Positions 1 to 9,709 of a stretch of 64,000 nucleotides of DNA are shown piece by piece. Source of the stretch: Actinomycetota bacterium (GTDB lineage Bacteria; Actinomycetota; Actinomycetes; Nanopelagicales; Nanopelagicaceae); the NCBI GenBank assembly GCA_009698675.1, contig WLPT01000006.1, forward strand, positions 1-64,000, read 5' to 3'. The position numbers and the translations under genes are program-made. The first letter of the stretch is position 1; each line of letters starts with the position of its first letter. The notes beneath the pieces were generated by a model. The model did not search any database, was not told the origin of the DNA, and saw only the letters and a list, made by a program, of their open reading frames with translations.

Positions 1-2
1 CA

Positions 3-257
3 TATATCATTCGCGATATCTGCCAAGAAATTTGTTCAAATGCCATCAGACATGCAGGTGCAAGTGCAATTGAAATCAATATTTTTGCAAATGATAGAGA
101 AGTAACCATCTCAATGGTTGATGGTGGTGATCCACAAGTTGGAAATTCAGAGTTTGGGATTGGAACAGAATTTCTCAGCACGTGCAGTATTGATTGGAGA
201 TATCTTCGAACGGCAGACTCTAGGAACCTGCTCGAGATAGTTATACCTACGGGGTGA
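3..257 (+). CDS. Sensor histidine kinase C-terminal fragment (HATPase_c), truncated by window start
   Basis: Frame 3 reads YIIRDICQEICSNAIRHAGASAIEINIFANDREVTISMVDGGDP..., with an N-box-like E-CSNAIRHA motif; open to the 5' edge, stop TGA 255-257. Confidence 0.65.
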   Translation, partial: YIIRDICQEICSNAIRHAGASAIEINIFANDREVTISMVDGGDPQVGNSEFGIGTEFLSTCSIDWRYLRTADSRNLLEIVIPTG

Positions 258-268
258 TTTAGAACGAG

Positions 269-341
269 TGTCCCCGGCGGGAGTTGAACCTGCGACCTAC
301 CGCTTAGGAGGCGGTTGCTCTATCCACTGAGCTACGGGGGC
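269..341 (-). tRNA. tRNA-Arg(CCT), copy 1
   Basis: Reverse complement folds as cloverleaf: acceptor GCCCCCG/CGGGGAC (one C-A mismatch at 2-71), anticodon loop CTCCTAA, T-loop TTCAACT. Confidence 0.85.
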
Positions 342-435
342 CCACTGCACTTCACATGGCGAGTGTGTCTATTCCTATTTCTTCATACATCTCGAAAACC
401 CTTGCTTTTAAAGACTTCTAAAAGTACTTTCACCT

Positions 436-1509
436 ATGCGATTTCGAAATTTGATGAACTTATCTACCTTGGAAAAAGCATGCACTATAGCTTTCGCTGT
501 GATGCTGTTGCTGACTCAAATGTCCTTCTCGCAAGCGGCAAATGTTCATAATGGAAGTTGCCCATCTCTCGGAAAAACAGCAACTATCGGCGGAGTTAAG
601 TTCATTTGTATGAAGTCCGGCAAGAAGCAAATCTGGAGCAAGGCGCCGTCGACTCCATCGATGTCGGTTATAGATCAGAAACTTGAATCTATATCTGACA
701 CAATAAAAATAAAAATGAAATCCGCGACTTCTGCAGTAGATCTCTCTCTGAACGTAGATCCCAAACTTACTAATTCACAATGGAGTAAGGATTCGATTGC
801 GAGCATACCTAGCGCCCTTAAGCTGCTTTCGGCTCTTGGCGTAAAGCCCGTCAATCAAATGAAGGTTTATATTTCGTGGGGTGGTGGCTTTAAAAATCAA
901 TTCACACCTACATACTGTCAATCTCCATCTGGTGGCGGTCTTTGTGGGCAAACCGGAATTATTTTTGCAGATTTAAAGTGGTTCGCAGATAACTGGGGTT
1001 ATGGCGGTGTTGAGGCTCCCTATAAGTGGGAGATGGATGATTTTTCGATTAAAGCAAATTTGCCACACGAGATCGGGCACTACGGACAGGAAGAGTCTGC
1101 AGCCGGAGTTGGTAATACAGATTATTGGAAGTACGACCCAGGCTGGTTGCGCGAAGGTGTTGCAGAGTATTTCAAATTACTTTCAAGTGCATATGATAGA
1201 AATGTCTCTTACAAGAAACTGCATGATATGTATTTGAAAAATAGTGGCTCACAGAGATGTGCTAAGTACTCACTTCTGGATATGTCTTCAGATAATTTCA
1301 ATTCCGACGGATGTGAATATTCAAAGGGATTGTATGCAGCTGAACTCCTAGTTTCTAAAACTGGACGTGTGGAATCAATTTTTGATATGGAGAGAACAAT
1401 TGGAACAGATACCGCATCGATCTTTAAGAAAACATATGGATTCTCACTTGAAAGCTTTTGCAAGGAGGTAGACGCATATTTCGTTCAAATCACAGCCAAC
1501 CAAAAGTAA
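436..1509 (+). CDS. Secreted putative zinc metallopeptidase-like protein (HEIGH motif)
   Basis: N-terminal hydrophobic signal-like segment; Cys-containing module NGSCPSLGKTATIGGVKFIC; NLPHEIGHYGQEE (HExGH); later WLREGVAEYF. Confidence 0.55.
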   Translation: MRFRNLMNLSTLEKACTIAFAVMLLLTQMSFSQAANVHNGSCPSLGKTATIGGVKFICMKSGKKQIWSKAPSTPSMSVIDQKLESISDTIKIKMKSATSAVDLSLNVDPKLTNSQWSKDSIASIPSALKLLSALGVKPVNQMKVYISWGGGFKNQFTPTYCQSPSGGGLCGQTGIIFADLKWFADNWGYGGVEAPYKWEMDDFSIKANLPHEIGHYGQEESAAGVGNTDYWKYDPGWLREGVAEYFKLLSSAYDRNVSYKKLHDMYLKNSGSQRCAKYSLLDMSSDNFNSDGCEYSKGLYAAELLVSKTGRVESIFDMERTIGTDTASIFKKTYGFSLESFCKEVDAYFVQITANQK

Positions 1510-1510
1510 G

Positions 1511-1583
1511 TGTCCTAGGCGGGAGTTGAACCTGCGACCTACCGCTTAGGAGGCGGTTGCTCTATCCACTGAGCTACTAGGAC
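1511..1583 (-). tRNA. tRNA-Arg(CCT), copy 2
   Basis: Perfect acceptor stem GTCCTAG/CTAGGAC; anticodon loop CTCCTAA; 60-bp core identical to copy 1. Confidence 0.92.
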
Positions 1584-1679
1584 TTATAGATATCAGGGGC
1601 AATCTTGTCATGAATTATTGGGAGGGCTAGACTCAATATTCAATAGAAAAGGATGTTATTTCCTCATGAAGGGCCAACA

Positions 1680-2906
1680 ATGAAGGCGCTAGTTATAGGC
1701 GCGGGCGGAGTTGGCAGCGCTATTGTCAATATCGCATCGCGAAAGAGTTTTATCACTTCCATGGTCGTTGCGGATCGCGTTTTGGCGCGAGCTGAAGCAT
1801 CGGTAAATCGCATTAAGGATGCAAGGTTTTCAGCCGCCGAAGTTAACGCCGCCGAACTTGAAGATCTGCGTGCACTTATCCGAAAAGTGAAACCCGATGT
1901 AGTCGTCAACGCTGTAGACCCACGATTTGTGATGCCAATCTTCTTGGCCTGCGAGATTGAGAATACCAACTACATCGATATGGCGATGTCACTCTCTCGC
2001 CCACATGCGCACTATCCCAACTCAGAAACTGGAGTGAAGTTGGGTGACGAACAGTTTGCACGTGACTGGAACTGGAAGGAGCGCGATATCTACGCGCTTG
2101 TCGGAATGGGAATTGAACCGGGGATGAGCGATGTTTTCGCTCGCTATGCATCCGACTATCTCTTTAGTCGACTTGATTCAATAACAATTATGGATGGATC
2201 TAACTTGACCGTTGAGGGATATGAGTTCGCGCCATCATTTTCAATTTGGACAACTATTGAAGAGTGTCTCAATCCCCCAATCGTTTGGGAAGATGGCCGT
2301 GGGTGGTTTACTACTGAACCTTTTAGCGAGATTGAAACCTTTGATTTCCCCGAGGGAATTGGCCCTGTCGAGTGCGTGAACGTAGAGCATGAAGAGGTGA
2401 TTTTAATTCCTCAGAAAGTTGATGCTAAAAAAGTTAACTTCAAATACGGCCTTGGAGCCCAATTCATTACAACGTTAAAAACTATTCATATGCTCGGTTT
2501 GGATCGAAAAGATCACGTTGATGTCCAAGGAATCTCGGTATCGCCGCGAGATTTACTTGCAGCATCTCTTCCAGATCCAGCGACTTTGGGCTCGCGCATG
2601 AAAGGTAAAACCTGTGCAGGCGCGCTCGTTAAGGGATTAAATAAAGAGGGCAAGCCATACGCTTGCTACATGTACAACGTCGTCGATAACGAATGGTCTA
2701 TGGCCGAGTATGGGGATCAGGCAGTTGTTTGGCAGACAGCCGTTAATCCGGTGATCGCTATGGAGTTAATTCATAATGGTATTTGGAAGCCAGAAGGTGT
2801 GGCTGGTCCAGAGTGGTTTGATGCAAAGCCCTTCCTGGATTCACTCGAGTCATACGGCACAGAGTGGAAGATTCGCGATGAAGATACTGCAGGGATTCTT
2901 GCTTAA
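1680..2906 (+). CDS. Saccharopine dehydrogenase family (Lys9-like) oxidoreductase
   Basis: MKALVIGAGGVGSAIVNIA Rossmann start and full-length saccharopine-DH-like body; ORF track start 1653, preferred ATG 1680. Confidence 0.8.
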   Translation: MKALVIGAGGVGSAIVNIASRKSFITSMVVADRVLARAEASVNRIKDARFSAAEVNAAELEDLRALIRKVKPDVVVNAVDPRFVMPIFLACEIENTNYIDMAMSLSRPHAHYPNSETGVKLGDEQFARDWNWKERDIYALVGMGIEPGMSDVFARYASDYLFSRLDSITIMDGSNLTVEGYEFAPSFSIWTTIEECLNPPIVWEDGRGWFTTEPFSEIETFDFPEGIGPVECVNVEHEEVILIPQKVDAKKVNFKYGLGAQFITTLKTIHMLGLDRKDHVDVQGISVSPRDLLAASLPDPATLGSRMKGKTCAGALVKGLNKEGKPYACYMYNVVDNEWSMAEYGDQAVVWQTAVNPVIAMELIHNGIWKPEGVAGPEWFDAKPFLDSLESYGTEWKIRDEDTAGILA

Positions 2907-4577
2907 ATGAAGAAGAGTTTCGATGTTGTCGTAATCGGATCTGGTTTTGGAGGTTCCGTTTCCGCGCTGCGCCTTCGTGAGAAGGGGTACAGCGTCGCGG
3001 TCTTAGAGGCTGGACGCCGCTTTAAGGATAAGGATTTTCCAAAGACTTCGTGGCGACTTCGAAAGTTTCTCTTTGCGCCTGCAATTGGATGTTATGGAAT
3101 TCAACGGATTCACGTTCTACCCGATGTACTGATTTTGGCCGGAGCCGGTGTTGGCGGTGGATCACTTGTTTATGCTAATACTCTCTATCAACCAGGCGAT
3201 GAGTACTTTAAGGATGCACAGTGGGCATCGATCACGGATTGGAAATCAGAGTTAACACCTTGGTATGACCAAGCTCGGCGCATGTTAGGTGTTATTGAGA
3301 ATCCATATTTTTCACCAAGTGATCAAGCGATGAAAGATGTCGCAGAAGAGATGGGTGTCGGACATACATTCACGATGGCGCCAGTAGGAATCTACTTTGG
3401 TGAAGGCAAAGGGGTTAGCTCAGCCGATCCATTCTTTGGTGGAGTTGGGCCAGATCGAAGCGGTTGTCAGCAGTGTGGCGCCTGCATGACGGGCTGTAAG
3501 TTCAACGCTAAAAACACTCTGCCAAAGAACTACTTGGGGCTAGCTGAATCAGCTGGGGCTATGGTTTTTCCAATGACTACGGTTAAATCATTTGCACAAA
3601 ACAGTGACGGCACTTGGGATATTTTTGCGGTTAGAACAGATGATCCCTTTGCAACGTCGATCAAGTTCAAGGCAGATCAAGTTATTCTCGCGGCGGGAAC
3701 TTACAACACACAAAAACTTCTCCATAAGATGAAGTTAAAATCCCTGCCTAAACTCTCCAATCATCTCGGTCAGTTATCGCGAACCAATAGCGAAGCATTA
3801 ACTGGAGCGATGATGCCTACTACTGAAATTGATTTCAGTACCGGAAGTGCCATTACATCCTCGTTTTACCCTGATGAACACACGCATATTGAGCCCGTTA
3901 GATACGGCAAAGGCAGCAACTTCATGGGTCTCATGCAGACCATCATGACCGATGGTTATGACTCAAAGGGGCGCAGGAGACATTGGCTCAAGCAGTTCTT
4001 AGCTAATCCATCTCTGCTTGGAAAGATTTTGAATGTACGTCAGTGGAGTCAACGCACAGTCATTGCGCTAACTATGCAAAATGTAGATTCGTCGGTAACG
4101 GTTAGTGGAAAACGTGGGTTGTTTGGCTGGCATTTAACATCAAAGAATGATCCTCTAAAACCAAATGCCACATATATTCCAGCAGCTAATGAGGTTGTAC
4201 GGCGCATCGCAGATAAACACAACGGCATTGCGGGCGGACATGTCGGCGATCTCATCGATGCTCCATTTACCGCTCACTTTGTAGGCGGTTGCGTAATCGG
4301 TGAAAATGCCGATCACGGAGTGATTGATCCCTACCACCGTGTTTACAACTATCCGACACTACATGTCGTAGATGGTTCAACAATTACTGCAAACCTTGGA
4401 GTTAATCCATCGCTGACTATTACCGCCCAGGCTGAACGCGCATTATCTATGTGGCCAAATAAAGGGCAGGAAGATGTGCGACCAATCCAAGGTCAGGCCT
4501 ACAAACGTGTATCACCTATCTCACCGAACGAACCATTTGTACCAAAAGGTGCAATTGGTGAGCTAAAACTTTCTTAG
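2907..4577 (+). CDS. GMC-family FAD-dependent oxidoreductase (cholesterol-oxidase-like)
   Basis: FDVVVIGSGFGGSVSALRL FAD motif, AGAGVGGGSLVYAN, C-terminal VVDGSTITANLGVNPSLTITAQAE; begins directly after preceding stop. Confidence 0.85.
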   Translation: MKKSFDVVVIGSGFGGSVSALRLREKGYSVAVLEAGRRFKDKDFPKTSWRLRKFLFAPAIGCYGIQRIHVLPDVLILAGAGVGGGSLVYANTLYQPGDEYFKDAQWASITDWKSELTPWYDQARRMLGVIENPYFSPSDQAMKDVAEEMGVGHTFTMAPVGIYFGEGKGVSSADPFFGGVGPDRSGCQQCGACMTGCKFNAKNTLPKNYLGLAESAGAMVFPMTTVKSFAQNSDGTWDIFAVRTDDPFATSIKFKADQVILAAGTYNTQKLLHKMKLKSLPKLSNHLGQLSRTNSEALTGAMMPTTEIDFSTGSAITSSFYPDEHTHIEPVRYGKGSNFMGLMQTIMTDGYDSKGRRRHWLKQFLANPSLLGKILNVRQWSQRTVIALTMQNVDSSVTVSGKRGLFGWHLTSKNDPLKPNATYIPAANEVVRRIADKHNGIAGGHVGDLIDAPFTAHFVGGCVIGENADHGVIDPYHRVYNYPTLHVVDGSTITANLGVNPSLTITAQAERALSMWPNKGQEDVRPIQGQAYKRVSPISPNEPFVPKGAIGELKLS

Positions 4578-4585
4578 GAGATCAG

Positions 4586-5353
4586 ATGAGATCGTGGGCA
4601 TTAGTTACTGGCGCAACGGCTGGAATCGGTGAGAGCTTCACTCGCTTATTAGCTTCCAACAATTACAACATCGTTCTAGTTGCACGTGATTTGCCTCGTC
4701 TACACGAACGCGCCGCAGGGTTGCAGGCGACGTATGGCGTAGAAACCGTTGTTCTTCAAGCCGATCTCTCAACGCATATCGGATCAACTCTCGTTGAAAA
4801 CTACCTATCCGAGCATGAAATTGATGTGTTGATTAATAATGCAGGTTTTGGGATCAATAAGGCTTTCACCGCAAGTGCACTTGATGCCGAACAAAACCTT
4901 CTAGACGTTCTAGTTCGCACCCCGATGAGGCTCATGCACGTTGTACTCCCTGGGATGAAAGCAAGGGATAAGGGAATAATCATCAACGTCTCATCGGTAG
5001 CAGGCTTTATAGCTGGCGGAACTTACAGCGCATCAAAGTCTTATCTCACGGTCCTATCTGAATCGCTCAATACCGAACTCAGCGGCACAAAGATTAAAGT
5101 GAGTGCTCTTTGCCCGGGCTTCACTCGCACCGAGTTTCATCAGAGGGGGCGGATGTCGATGAAGGGGCTCCCTGGCTTTATGTGGCTCAACGCCGATGCC
5201 CTTGTTGCCACAGCTTGGCAAGATGCCCTCAAAGGAAGGGCGATCTCAATCCCGGGATGGCAGTATCAGCTATTAACTTTTGTTATGCGATGGGCTCCTC
5301 GGCCAATGGTTCGCAGAATCGGAATGAATGTCCGCGTAAAGCAACGACGCTAA
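4586..5353 (+). CDS. Short-chain dehydrogenase/reductase
   Basis: VTGATAGIGESFTRLLA, NNAGFG, YSASKSYL active-site motifs. Confidence 0.9.
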   Translation: MRSWALVTGATAGIGESFTRLLASNNYNIVLVARDLPRLHERAAGLQATYGVETVVLQADLSTHIGSTLVENYLSEHEIDVLINNAGFGINKAFTASALDAEQNLLDVLVRTPMRLMHVVLPGMKARDKGIIINVSSVAGFIAGGTYSASKSYLTVLSESLNTELSGTKIKVSALCPGFTRTEFHQRGRMSMKGLPGFMWLNADALVATAWQDALKGRAISIPGWQYQLLTFVMRWAPRPMVRRIGMNVRVKQRR

Positions 5354-5461
5354 TAGATCGTATTAAACTCACAGCGAATTCTTTGCTTATCTGCCGCACA
5401 ATCAAGGGTTTTTAAAGGGGTATTGGCTAAGATTGCACCATATTCAATGGAGGTTCATCAC

Positions 5462-6070
5462 ATGCGTAAACTCGCTTCAGTAAGCGTTGCAATCGTCGTC
5501 GCCGCAGGCGTCATGATCGCAACACCGGCAACGGCTGCAACTAAGATTTCAAATGGAGTTACTTGCACGAAATCTGGCGCCTCGACAACTGTGAGTGGCA
5601 GTAAATATAAGTGTGCCAAGAATCCATTAACGACAAGTGCAAAGTTAACCTGGTTATCTATTGACTGTATCAACTCTGCCAACGCATATTTGAAAGCGCA
5701 GAAAGACTCCGCCGCAATTTCGGCCAATCTCACGGCACAAATTCCAGTGATTGATATTGGAATTGCCAATGAAAACGTCAACAAGACGGAGATCCAAACT
5801 AAACTTGATGAGGCAAATCTACGACTTGCTGCTGCGAAAACTAAGTTAGCTGCCGCGATTACCGATGCAGATAAGCGAATATTAACTACTGCTATCAGCT
5901 CTTGGACTTCGGCAGTACGTGCATATACAAGCAAGCTCAATAGCATCGCATTGAGTATTCGTAAGCTTGAGTCTGCTAAGGCGACTGCAACTACTCAGCC
6001 AGTTCAGTTAAAGGCAGATGTCGCAGATACAAAGGCAAATGCGCAATTAATCTGCACTAAAGGCTTATAA
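5462..6070 (+). CDS. Secreted protein with N-terminal two-Cys module, unknown function
   Basis: Signal peptide MRKLASVSVAIVVAAGVMIATPATAA; GVTCTKSGASTTVSGSKYKC; RBS-like GGAGG upstream of ATG 5462. Confidence 0.65.
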   Translation: MRKLASVSVAIVVAAGVMIATPATAATKISNGVTCTKSGASTTVSGSKYKCAKNPLTTSAKLTWLSIDCINSANAYLKAQKDSAAISANLTAQIPVIDIGIANENVNKTEIQTKLDEANLRLAAAKTKLAAAITDADKRILTTAISSWTSAVRAYTSKLNSIALSIRKLESAKATATTQPVQLKADVADTKANAQLICTKGL

Positions 6071-6092
6071 AACTCTTCACAATTAAGGCACG

Positions 6093-6125
6093 GCCCCGTT
6101 ACTGAAATTAGTAGCGGGGCTTTCC
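6093..6125 (+). terminator. Rho-independent terminator-like hairpin
   Basis: gccccgttac / gtagcggggc stem followed by ctttcc. Confidence 0.65.
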
Positions 6126-6163
6126 CTATTCTTAAGTAAATAACCGATACCTACCGTGAGTTA

Positions 6164-7531
6164 ATGCCTACGGCTCTACTTCGAAGATTAGCTCCACTCC
6201 TCCTTGCGATTCATATCATGCTTAACTTCTTTCCCTCCATCAAAGGGCAGTGGAGTGAGCTCTATCTATATAACGCTCTTCCTCTATGTGCGATTGCAGT
6301 AATACTCACTGCGCCGCGCGTTAATGATCGCGTTGCACGTCCACTCACCGCCGTTGCGATTGCGCTCTGGTGGGCCGGCTCTTTGATATCGAGCATCTCT
6401 TCCTACTACCAAGTGAATCTACCTACTCAACTTCTCTCCAATATCGCTTATCTGCTTTTCTATCCCTTTGCGATTCTGGGATTGCCGCGATTGATAGCAA
6501 CTAGCCGAAAGTTCACACTTCTTGAGATTTTCGATGCATCGATTATCGGCTTGGGGTTGAGCACTCTAGGTACAACCCTGCTGTTGAAGCCTGTTTTGCC
6601 GCACTTTGGTGGCGAACTCACTCAAACATTCTTTGCGATCGTTTACCCCATTGCCGATTTGATATTGATTTCGCTCACATTAGCAACCGTTGCTGCACAG
6701 GGATCTTCCAAACGCGCCGTTGGCCTAGCGATCGGAATCTTAGTTTTCCTCTGTACAGATTTTCTATACCTTGGCATGCATTTGAAAGGTACCTACTCTT
6801 TTGGATCTCTCATTGACGATGGTTGGCTACTGGGTCTACTAATAATTGCATTGAGTACATGGCAAGAGAGCGTTGATGCATTAGAGGAACGACCGGTGAG
6901 CCCTGTCTTAATTACAATTTCAGTTTTTTTGAGTGCAACAATCCTGGCTTTGATTGCACTACGACCGGGATATTTTCCAACTTTTGTTCTATTGCCTGCC
7001 GTGGTTACTCTGATGTTGGCCTTTATACGGATGACCCTTGCGCTCAAAGCGGCAAGAAATATTGGATATGAACGTATTTTGGCTCGCACCGATGATTTAA
7101 CAAGTCTTCCTAATCGCCGTACATTGATTTCTGAGATAGAGAGCTTTGTCAGCAAAGACGGCTCACTCCTTCTCTTAGATCTCGATGGCTTCAAACCGGT
7201 TAATGATGAACACGGACATGCCACTGGCGACAAGGTCCTACAACAGGTTGCGCTACGTTTTAACCGCGCACTTCCCCATGGTGCACTTCTGGCCCGCCTT
7301 GGTGGCGATGAGTTTGGAGTTCTTTATGAAGGCAGTTATGAATCTGCCATGGATTTAGCGCTAGCTTTACGTGCAACTCTTAGCTATCCATTTCTTATCG
7401 ATAATGAGCAGATTCAAATCGGTGTCAGTATCGGCGTTGCTGCCAACAATGGAACACAGGATTTACTGCGCCGAGCCGATGAGGCGATGTATCGTGCTAA
7501 GCGCGAGGGTCTTGGGGTTTGTCGGCTTTAA
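6164..7531 (+). CDS. Membrane-anchored GGDEF diguanylate cyclase
   Basis: Multiple TM segments then TDDLTSLPNRR and ARLGGDEFGVLYE. Confidence 0.92.
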   Translation: MPTALLRRLAPLLLAIHIMLNFFPSIKGQWSELYLYNALPLCAIAVILTAPRVNDRVARPLTAVAIALWWAGSLISSISSYYQVNLPTQLLSNIAYLLFYPFAILGLPRLIATSRKFTLLEIFDASIIGLGLSTLGTTLLLKPVLPHFGGELTQTFFAIVYPIADLILISLTLATVAAQGSSKRAVGLAIGILVFLCTDFLYLGMHLKGTYSFGSLIDDGWLLGLLIIALSTWQESVDALEERPVSPVLITISVFLSATILALIALRPGYFPTFVLLPAVVTLMLAFIRMTLALKAARNIGYERILARTDDLTSLPNRRTLISEIESFVSKDGSLLLLDLDGFKPVNDEHGHATGDKVLQQVALRFNRALPHGALLARLGGDEFGVLYEGSYESAMDLALALRATLSYPFLIDNEQIQIGVSIGVAANNGTQDLLRRADEAMYRAKREGLGVCRL

Positions 7532-8867
7532 TCTCATGCAGTCGCGCCAAAGACTCAAGGCGTTCAGTCGCGTGGTCAACTATCGGCTGGCTATATCCAT
7601 GGGTATAGCCATCTGGATGCAGCCAGGGTTCATGAATTGTACCGGCCGATAAGTGCGCTAACTCTGGAACATACTTTCGAGTATAGGCTCCGTCGGCGTC
7701 AAAGCGTTTGCCCTGTTCGATCGGGTTAAAGACTCGGTAATACGGTGATGCATCGGTGCCGCTTCCCGCAGTCCACTGCCAACCATGGGCATTGGATGCA
7801 ACATCAAAATCAACAAGATGCTCCATAAAGAAATCGGCACCTAGCTGCCACTCAAGGTGTAAATCTTTAACCAGAAATGATGCAACGACCATACGAGTTC
7901 GATTATGCATCCACCCCTCTTGAACAATTTGGCGCATTGCAGCATCGACAAATGGATAGCCTGTTTTTCCAGACTTCCACGCCTCAAATTTTTCACCAGG
8001 TGCGTCATAACGCATCTGGGCAAAGCGCGGTGCGTAGTACTCCTTCTCGGTGTGCGGATTGTTAAAGAGCACATCGGCATAGAACTCGCGCCAAGCAATC
8101 TCTTTTCTAAAAGTGTCGTGGTCTTTATCCTCGCCAAGTTCGGCCAAGAGCGTGCGGGGGTGAATCTCGCCCCACTTTAAATGCGCACTAAGTTTGCTCG
8201 TGCCATCGATTCCAGCGAGATTTCGACCCTCGTTGTAGTTATTTAATCCATTTTTTTGAAAGATTTTCCAGCGAGCTAAGGCCGCTTTTTCACCGGCTGG
8301 TGTGATTGATAGGCCTTGCGGTAATTTCCAGTCGGGAAAATTTCGATCAGTGTCTTTGGGAGTAATTGCATTAATAGTTTTAGGCTTTGCCGCCGGCTTT
8401 CGCCAACCATGCACACGCCAAGCGCGGTAGAAGGGCGTGTAAACCTTGTACGGTGTGGCATCACTGGCTTTTACAACGCGCCCTGGCGCAACTGCATATG
8501 GACTTCCAGTACGAACTAAGGGAATTCCTGCAGCTTCAACCCGTTCATCGCGTCTGGCACCGTAAGGCTCATACTCGGTTGAGATATGAACCGATGTTGC
8601 GCCATAACGAAGCATTAACTCCTGTAGGACCTCGACCTGCTCGCCGACCATTACATGCAGTTTGTTATTCAGGGATTCATCTAAGGCCCGCAGCGAGGCA
8701 GCTAAATATGCCAAACGTTTACTTCCGCTGTGCTGTATTAGTTTTGAATCGAGTATGAAGAGGGCGATAATCTCATCACTTGTCTGAATCGCCTCCAGCA
8801 GTGCCGGGTGGTCGCTGATTCGAAGATCTCGACGAAACCAGATGATGTTTCGTTTAGGCAAAGGCAT
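7497..8867 (-). CDS. phrB: Deoxyribodipyrimidine photolyase
   Basis: IIWFRRDLRISDHPAL start; FAD-binding region WREFYADVLFN..., WMHNRTRMVVASFLVKDL, GSGTDASPYYRVFNP. Confidence 0.93.
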   Translation of the reverse strand: MPLPKRNIIWFRRDLRISDHPALLEAIQTSDEIIALFILDSKLIQHSGSKRLAYLAASLRALDESLNNKLHVMVGEQVEVLQELMLRYGATSVHISTEYEPYGARRDERVEAAGIPLVRTGSPYAVAPGRVVKASDATPYKVYTPFYRAWRVHGWRKPAAKPKTINAITPKDTDRNFPDWKLPQGLSITPAGEKAALARWKIFQKNGLNNYNEGRNLAGIDGTSKLSAHLKWGEIHPRTLLAELGEDKDHDTFRKEIAWREFYADVLFNNPHTEKEYYAPRFAQMRYDAPGEKFEAWKSGKTGYPFVDAAMRQIVQEGWMHNRTRMVVASFLVKDLHLEWQLGADFFMEHLVDFDVASNAHGWQWTAGSGTDASPYYRVFNPIEQGKRFDADGAYTRKYVPELAHLSAGTIHEPWLHPDGYTHGYSQPIVDHATERLESLARLHEIKADKPQDPRA

Positions 8868-8884
8868 GGGTAGATTTAACCATT

Positions 8885-9709
8885 ATGAAAGAGATTAAGC
8901 GCTTCCAAATCCGTGGCGTCCCAGGCGATGTCAAGCGCGTTGATTTCGGTGGCCGAATCGTTGATTATTGGCTACCTAAAGCCCCGGCTGAGCAACTATT
9001 AATCGCACATGACGGGCAAAATGTTTTCGATGGCCGCACTTCAACACACCACGGTCAGACGTGGAAGATGGCGCAGTCGGCGCTGCGAGTTAGCCAGTAT
9101 TTGGCAATATCGCCCCCAGCGATCATCGCCGTATGGCATAGCCAAACAAAAGAGAATCCATGGGGTCGCGGAAAAGATTTACTCCCCGCACGTTACTTTC
9201 GCGAGGGTGTTCCAGTGCACAAGGATTTTGTAGATATCCTAGATCTCGACCAACTCAACGGTGATCAATATCTTTCAACTATCTTTAATCAGATCGTGCC
9301 GGCAATTTCACCTAATATTTCACCGAAAAATACCGCGATGATCGGTTCGAGTATGGGCGCACTAGCAACCCTCTACGCCTTAGCCGAACACTCAGAGCGA
9401 TTTACAACTGCGCTGGCACTATCTCCACACTGGCCATTTGGTGGAGTTGAGTTAGTGGAGAAAACTATTAATTCACTGCCGGCTCCGGGAAGTTTTAAAG
9501 TTTGGATGAGCCATGGCACTAAAGGCTTAGATCGCCAGTATGCACCCTTCCAACAGATTGCCGATCGCTTGATGCGAGAGCGGGGCTATCAACACCATGA
9601 TTTCATCAGCAAGCTCTATAACCGAAGCGGTCACAATGAACGCTCGTGGGCGAAATACTTAGATCAGCCGATGCGCTTTTGGTTAGATTCAACGACCCAT
9701 ACGCTCTGA
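8885..9709 (+). CDS. Esterase family protein (alpha/beta hydrolase, enterochelin-esterase-like)
   Basis: LLIAHDGQNVFDG and GSSMGALATLYAL nucleophile elbow. Confidence 0.8.
   Translation: MKEIKRFQIRGVPGDVKRVDFGGRIVDYWLPKAPAEQLLIAHDGQNVFDGRTSTHHGQTWKMAQSALRVSQYLAISPPAIIAVWHSQTKENPWGRGKDLLPARYFREGVPVHKDFVDILDLDQLNGDQYLSTIFNQIVPAISPNISPKNTAMIGSSMGALATLYALAEHSERFTTALALSPHWPFGGVELVEKTINSLPAPGSFKVWMSHGTKGLDRQYAPFQQIADRLMRERGYQHHDFISKLYNRSGHNERSWAKYLDQPMRFWLDSTTHTL

Noticed and set aside
315-551. 78-aa + ORF overlapping tRNA-Arg copy 1 and the protease gene start
   Set aside because: Begins inside a tRNA gene and overlaps a better-supported CDS in another frame
269-1583. Repeated 60-bp block considered as mobile-element terminal repeats
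   Set aside because: The repeat is explained by two structured tRNA-Arg genes; no transposase or integrase is present
5458-5946. 162-aa minus ORF antisense to the secreted protein at 5462
   Set aside because: Mirror frame of a supported gene with signal peptide and RBS; no recognisable motifs
6793-7233. 146-aa minus ORF inside the GGDEF gene
   Set aside because: Antisense to the conserved GGDEF domain, no family features
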